NCBI GenBank assembly: GCA_037577475.1
Contig: CM075201.1
Coordinates: forward strand, 11,513,501-11,577,500
Source: Chaunax sp. Z400
Lineage: Eukaryota; Chordata; Actinopteri; Lophiiformes; Chaunacidae
DNA length: 64,000 nt
Direction of reading: 5' to 3'
In this document: piece after piece, positions 57,378-64,000 of the stretch
Numbering within the stretch: the first letter of the stretch is position 1
Layout of the letters: the number at the start of each line of letters is the position of its first letter
Position numbers and translations under genes: made by a program
The notes under the pieces: model-generated
Seen by the model: the letters and a program-made list of their open reading frames with translations, nothing else
The model's database searches: none
What the model was told of the DNA's origin: nothing

Positions 57378-58621
57378 GCATTTATATATATCAGATATAC
57401 ATTTATATATATCAGATATAAATTTATATATATCAGATATGCATTTATATATATCAGATATACATTTATATATATCAGATATACATTTATATATATCAGA
57501 TATGCATTTATATATATCAGATATACATTTATATTTATATCAGATATACATTTATATATATCAGATATGTATTTATATATATCAGATATGCATTTATATT
57601 TATCAGATATAAATTTATATATATCAGATATACATTTATATATATCAGATTTACATTTACATATATCAGATATAAATTTATATATATCAGATATACATTT
57701 ATATATATCAGATATACATTTATATATATCAGATATAAATTTATATATATCAGATATACATTTATATACAGTATGTCAGATATAAATTTATATATATCAG
57801 ATATACATTTATATATATCAGATATACATTTATATATATCAGATATAAATTTATACATATCAGATATACATTTATATACAGTATGTCAGATATAAATTTA
57901 TATATATCACATATACATTTATATATATCAGATATACATTACATATGTCAGATATACATTTATATGTATCAGATATGCATTTATATATATCAGATATACA
58001 TTTATATACAGTATGTCAGATATACATTTATATACAGTATGTCAGATATACATTTATATATATCAGATATAAATTTATATATATCAGATATACACTTATA
58101 TATATCAGATATACATTACATATATCAGATATACATTACATATATCAGATATACATTTATATACAGTATGTCAGATATACATTTATATATATCAGATATA
58201 CATTACATATATCAGATATACATTTATATACAGTATGTCAGATATACATTTATATATATCAGATATACATTTATATATTTCAGATATGCATTTATATATA
58301 TCAGATATACATTTATATATATCAGATATACATTTATATACAGTATGTCAGATATACATTTATATACAGTATGTCAGATATAAATTTATATATATCAGAT
58401 ATACATTTATATATATCAGATATACATTTATATATATCAGATATAAATTTATATATATCAGATATACATTTATATATATCAGATATACATTACATATATC
58501 AGATATACATTACATATATCAGATATACATTTATATATATCAGATATACATTACATATATCAGATATACATTTATATATGTCAGATATACATTACATATA
58601 TCAGATATACATTTATATACA
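57378..58621. repeat. 21-bp minisatellite, about 59 units (unit B)
   Basis: Same unit and variant types as 24268-25553 but a net two units shorter (42 bp). The internal variant order also differs (for example around 57660-57780), so repeat turnover after the duplication is visible. Confidence 0.95.
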
Positions 58622-58627
58622 TACCCA

Positions 58628-60948
58628 TCTGTCATTTTCTGCCATAACATTTCTTGTCCACGTTTTGCTCTTGTGGACTCTGAAAAGTTCACAAGTCAAG
58701 TGATGCCTTGAAGAGTTGACTACCTAAAAAAGGAGATATTTAGTGGAGGAAGGCAGTAATAATGTCTAATAATGTCTAAGAAAAAATCAGTTCTGAAGGC
58801 TCCAAATGGATTTCTGCCATTGATCTGAAATGTTGATAATTAAGCTAATTAAATAATTGATCTGACTAACATTTTAGTTTCCAATGCCATATCTAACTTT
58901 TGGATATTCACTTCAACATTAGGCCATCACTGGGATTAGGGGGCGTGGACAAAAACTAAAATCTCAAAATTTCTTTTCAAGCTTGGAGACAATACATGAG
59001 TTGAATCTCTGTCTTTTTTTCCATGCAAGCAGAGAGACTAAAATAGTTTATGTAGGCCTACATGTGAAAAGCCTGGGTAACTCAGGACAGCTATAAGCTA
59101 CATTACTGTTACTGAAAGTAATCAATGTTGTACAAGTTGTCAGAACTCAATGTTCACTCAATTTAGACATTTAACATAATGCAAAAACAGAAATCCACAC
59201 CAATCAAAACAGCTGACACATCACAGCTCCAGGTAAGTTGTGATACTGGTTTATTTTTGTTCCAAGTAACAACTAAACATATCCTGTATTTGTGCTTTGT
59301 ATAGGTTGAGGGGAGAACTTCAGCCAATGAGACGTTCAGCCAGCTGATTGACCAAAGGACTATCTGATCGCATCATTTCATCCACACCCACTGCCATCAT
59401 CATGGGGGTTTGCTATGACACCCTAAAAGTTTATCACCACAGCTGGTGGACTGGAGACACTGGTAGATGATAACTGGACCCACAATACATGGATCATGTG
59501 TCATTTTAGCCCTCAAATGACAAAGAATAGACACATAGACTAGTATTTCACAGTTTAAATACAAACAGTGTGACTCAAATAGAATGTCAACAAACAATAA
59601 GTATTCATTCAGTGAAAAATGTTTCTTCTCTGTCCATGAATTCATCATTCAGACAGCAGGTCCCCTTTACACTGCTTCTGTAGTAAACATTAACAACAAC
59701 TAGGTGGCAGACATGACTCAGCACTTCTTCACAACGCAACTCTGTGTCCTGACATAAATCTCAGCACATTCAACATGGGAATGTTCCACAGAAACATACA
59801 TATGTAGACAACTAAAGCTGAGCTCTGTGTGAAAATAATGAATAACCAGCAGAGTAGAGGTGCATTAACTTGAGGCTGCAGGAAAGCATGCAGCGTTAAA
59901 AAACATCACATCAGATGACATCCATCCTAGTGTTATACACCCATATTAAAACTAGGCTTAAACTGCCTTTTGTTCCATATATTCTGTTAAAAACAATCTA
60001 ATAAAGTCATTTAATAAGTTGAGTAATGCATTTATTAGGAAATGCATGGTTGTATGCTTATTTTCATGTTTGTATTAACAATGAATCAACTTTGAGCCAA
60101 TACAGTCATGCCATTCATTAATGAGGAAATAATGAGTCAGTGGTGGATCAGGACTCATGTATTAAATATAATTATTTCACTAGAATGTAAACTCAGACAG
60201 ATGGTCTCTCAGCAGCGGTAGAAGGCAGCAAAATGTAAAGGTGTCCTTAAACACATCTCTGGTGTGTGATTTCATCTCATAATCACACTATATGATCTTT
60301 CATTGAATTATTAAAGGACTCTCATCCTGCTATATGAATTCAGTATAGCCACAAACAAATGTTAAACATGTACAGACATGTCGAATGTACCAAAATTAAA
60401 CAAACTCAACACTTTGAACTTTTATAAGAGTATTGTGTTTTGAGAAAAACGTATTTTCTTTTTCATATGATTTTTGCAGTAAACCCCTGTTTGATGTAAA
60501 GTTTTAAATGAAAATATTGGTAATAAAACAAATCTCTGCAACTAAATGGCTACTCAAACATTTTTTTGTCAATGGAATCATGTTAATGCTTCATTTTCTG
60601 GTGACTATTAGACCTACGACAAAAGCAAACTTTTTATTTGACCATAATGTAACTCACTCAATGACTGTTGTGGAGAATTGTCAAGTTCTTAATGGTATCA
60701 CAATAGCTGAGGGTTGGGGTGTTCCAAGAGTTTTCATAGGAACAATAAACATCCAGCTGTCCATTAAAAATGTACCGAAGTTTCTTCTCTTCCTGGTTCG
60801 TATCTTTCTAGTTGTAAGACTGATGAAATAGGGCCGTTGCTACTGAGCAGAACAATCTGCATAGCAACTGGAAGACACTAACTAAGATAAGGGCCACCAT
60901 TTAATTTGGTTATAAAGTTCAAACCACAATGAAATGTCAGGTTGTTTT
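58628..60948. other. Non-coding stretch downstream of the vigilin-like gene (unit B)
   Basis: Equivalent of 25560-27880. No gene or element recognised. Confidence 0.55.
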
Positions 60949-63900
60949 TCACTTTTTTCACTTTTTTATTAATAAAATATAACAGATAAATATAAAAGAT
61001 AACAAATTCAGGATGTGAAGGCACTTTAAGAGTCCTGAATCTGCTGGAGGAGAAGGATGACGTTCTCAGAGCTGAAGAGGTCAGCAGTCAGTCCAGCTCA
61101 AGAGGGAGCTCAGTGCTTGGGTCCCAGGGGAGAGGTGTTGGTTGCTGCTGAGGCTCCAAGGCTGGGGAATTCCTCAGTGCAACTCATATCAGGGGCCTAT
61201 AAGTAGAAAAAAATGGTGATTAACAAAATAAGGTGTGACCAATTCTAATTTCAAACAGTGTCAGGCTTGTTGGAAATCCTCACCTTCTGATTGGCAGTGG
61301 TCCTCTGAGCCTCCCTCACCGCAACGCCATTGGAAGAGCCACGCTGTTCATGCCTGGCAGCAGCGCTATACATAAAGGGCTTCAGCTATTTCTTCATCTC
61401 AACATCCTCCATCTGCCAGAAGTGAACATACAGTATATCAGATCTAATGAGCAAACTGTAAACATTACAGAACAAATGTTGTAATACCTCCAGCAAATAT
61501 TAACAGTTGTCATGGGGAGCAACTTACGTATTTGTCCTCCAGGTTAAGGAGGTGGTTGATGGCTTCATTCACCAGCTTGGAGCGACCTGTGACCGTCACA
61601 AGGTCCGGGTCTGCAGCTCCTCGCCGGGGAAACCTGATATCAACCTAAAAACACAAATAAAAACAAGCCACATGAAGGACTGGATACTAACAAATCGTAT
61701 TACCAAAACTAAACATTATTTATGTAGTCAGATAACAATGGGCTAACAAGGTGTAAGTGGAGACACAATGAAAGCTCCAAAACACAATGCAAGTGAATTG
61801 TTATGTAGTTTTGCTACACTGACAGGAAGATCTCCTTCCTCTCTGCAGACTCACCTTAAACTCATTTTGAATGCTGAAGATTCCAATGCCGCGGGCTCCG
61901 ATAATACGGGCATGAACCCGGCTGTCCAGGGTGATGTCCTTGGAGATCGTATCTTCAAGTTCATCCACAATGGCCTGGATAGCATCTCGTGCCGCGGCGG
62001 CTTTGGTCTCATCACCCGTTACAACGATCTGATCCTGTGGAGAAACAAATTCAAGACAAAGAAAAAATTGTGAATTTAAGGACAAAAAAAACAATTTCTT
62101 ACTCTCCCATAATAATCTGTATGATAATGACGACTACAGTTGTTGGTAACTCTTTCACTGTGTGTTCTCATTATAATGTCATGTATGAAAAGGGACCTGC
62201 TGTGCTGATGAGGGTCTAATGTTTGACTATATCCATTTTGATGTGTAATTAAAGGAAAACAAGGAAACAAGTTCTGCAGGAATGCCATACCTGATTTTCA
62301 GCCATCCTTTCTGGGAACCGGATGTTGACACCATGCTCACTGCAGATGGCTTTGATTGTTTCACCCTTGCGCCCGATGATTCTTGGGTGATACTTTGGAT
62401 CCACAGTGATGGTCAAGTTCCTGAGCGCCTGTAGAGGGAGTAGATATTAACTACCATTAGCAAAGTTTATAATTAAGTTCTCTCCTCATTCAAAGTTATC
62501 ATGACGGTGGCCTTAAAAGTAACCTCAAAGATAACTGTCATCAGTGTATGTGAATCCTAAACACAGCAGACACTTCAAAATACCACCAGAAAGAGTTCAG
62601 CAGAAATGCCTGACCTTAGTACACAGTACACACCTAAATGTAAATTTAAATTTAAATATAACATTAAAGAGATTTATATCCTTACCAGCTCCTTCTGATT
62701 GGCCGTGATGCGGTTTTGTGCAACCTCACAGTTGGCCTTATATCCCATGATGACATTCTTCGCAGCAGGCAGACACTCCTGAATCTAAAACACAAAAGAA
62801 AAAAAAGTCAAATCAAAGCCAGATAAGCTGAAGAAAAAGTTTTTGTAGCAAGTCAAATGTCAAAGATCATTTGATAAATGTACCACACCTTGACATAAAC
62901 TGCAGTCAGGGCCTGAACCAGATGGCCTGGCTCCCCTCGGAGGATGACAGTTTCTGAGCCGCTGTCAAAAGGTGGGACCTCAACGGAGACACCGGTTTTG
63001 GCCAGGATCTCCTGTAGGGTCTTTCGCTTGGAGCCAATCACAAACTTGTGTTGTGATTTCTGAACCTCCACTGCAATGGTGGTGGTATTCTTCTTCTGCA
63101 ATACAAAGGGAAGATCAGCAACATTGAATTTTGTTCAAACCTCCGTCATGACTACATCATCTATATCAGCACTAACACCAAGTGATAACTTTGATTTTAG
63201 CGTACCTTGTCTTCAAAAATCTCTTGGATCTTTGCCATAGCGAGGGCCACCTGCTGCCTGGTCCCAGAGACGACAATCTCTGTCTTGTTCACGGGTGGAG
63301 GAGGGACATGAATGCAGGCACCAGTCTCCTGCATTAATTCTCCTACCACCTTGTTGTGGGCACCGGTGATAAATGGGTGGTAAACCTTGTCAACATTCAC
63401 CCTCCACACAGCATGTTTGTCCTAAGGGTAAGAAGGTCAGAGGAAAACATTGAAATTCATCCTACAGCTGTGGTATCTGGGATGTACCTCAGAAATAAGC
63501 TGGTTGTCTCATGATTCACGTTACCTGCTCAGCAGAGATCAACAGGATCTCATGCTTTGCCTTCTCAATGCCCTCCTTGGTACCAGAGATTTTGATCTGG
63601 TTGCTGGGGTCTTCAGGTCCAGGAATCTGGATTGTGGTGGCCGTCTTCAGCGCTAACTCTTGAAGCTTCTTCCCATTTTTGCCAATGATAAATCGATGGC
63701 GCTCCTTGGGGATCTCAAGAGTCTCTGAATCCTGAAAAGGGATCAAATATACAGTTGGCACTTTTGTTTTCAGCTGTTAATGAACAGCTTGTTGTTGCAA
63801 TGCATAAGAGTCATAACTGGTTATTTGTAAAGGACAGACTGATCTATTCATTATTAGTATTTATTAGAAACGTTACTGTCACTAAGACCCCGTTTATTTT

Positions 63901-64000
63901 GTATCAGAACTTATCCTTCAGTACAGATAAACATAATTATATTACTAGACATGCCACTGCAGGTCATTTTACACCACCAAAAGTAAAGACAAATGCTATC
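60948..64000 (-). CDS. 3' part of the WW-WW-KH / vigilin-like gene (unit B, cut at window edge)
   Basis: Vigilin-type exons at 63731-63525 (KH1), 63421-63206 (KH2), 63095-62889 (KH3), 62784-62686 (KH7 tail), 62428-62291 (KH13), 62034-61855 (KH13/14), 61644-61528 (KH14), 61412-61284 (tail, TAG at 61388-61386) and 61196-61110 (last exon). Frame and splice sites are the same as in unit A. KH2 has VVGELM as in vigilin where unit A has VVEELM. An 11-bp deletion relative to unit A lies in an intron near 62198. The WW exons and promoter would lie beyond 64000. Confidence 0.8.
63755..64000 (+). mobile_element. Non-LTR retrotransposon 3' fragment (unit B, cut at window edge)
   Basis: Same sequence as 30698-30943, running off the window before the WNSLP motif. 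Confidence 0.6.

Larger units (their letters stand above)
35325..64000. repeat. Tandem segmental duplication, unit B (cut by the window edge)
   Basis: This is the second copy of 2141-30943, joined without any N to unit A at 35324/35325. Order and orientation of all contents are preserved. The window ends inside the LINE fragment lying between KH1 and the WW exons, so the WW cassettes and promoter of this copy are not visible here. Confidence 0.96.

Overview
This is animal nuclear DNA, almost certainly from a teleost fish. It has intron-split vertebrate genes with consensus GT/AG splice sites, AATAAA signals, a tRNA-derived fish-type SINE, L1-like and other LINE pieces, a Tc1-like transposase relic and many AT-rich micro- and minisatellites. 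No bacterial or organellar features are present. Gene calls below rest on recalled protein families and on splice-phase bookkeeping done by eye; no search was run.

Layout: the window is one large tandem segmental duplication. Positions 2141-35324 (unit A, about 33.18 kb) are repeated almost base for base from 35325 to the right edge (unit B, cut off at 64000, which matches 30943 of unit A). Positions 1-2040 are a third copy of the stretch that begins at 8866 and 41994. They are followed by a 100-N gap (2041-2140) where about 24.4 kb would be missing if the periodicity holds. Copies differ by scattered SNPs, homopolymer length, a 52-54 bp CA-repeat difference, 15-bp and 11-bp indels and two 21-bp minisatellite units.

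Each unit, left to right: (i) the 3' half of a propionyl-CoA carboxylase alpha (PCCA) gene on the minus strand, whose last exon joins the pre-biotinyl region directly to the very C-terminus so that the biotin-attachment lysine is gone; (ii) a lone doublecortin-domain exon, minus strand; (iii) a SINE and old dispersed repeats; (iv) a first exon of a TMEM47-like four-pass protein, plus strand; (v) a broken C2H2/SAMD3-like gene, minus strand; (vi) an L1 fragment and a 1.3-kb minisatellite of 21-bp units; (vii) a compact minus-strand gene in which two tandem CEP164-like WW modules sit in frame upstream of a shortened vigilin (HDLBP) KH array (KH1-3, the tail of KH7, KH13, KH14). A 5' non-coding exon and YY1-like promoter motif lie near 34.9 kb.

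The most notable object is gene (vii). Fourteen coding exons chain in one frame to about 718 residues before a TAG. This predicts a WW-WW-KH protein that matches no architecture I know, built partly by a nested 1.43-kb tandem duplication of the WW exon cassette. Together, the locus looks like an amplified mosaic of partial genes. Such mosaics are known from sex-chromosome ampliconic regions, B chromosomes and young segmental duplications, but the sequence alone cannot say which, and assembly duplication must be excluded first.
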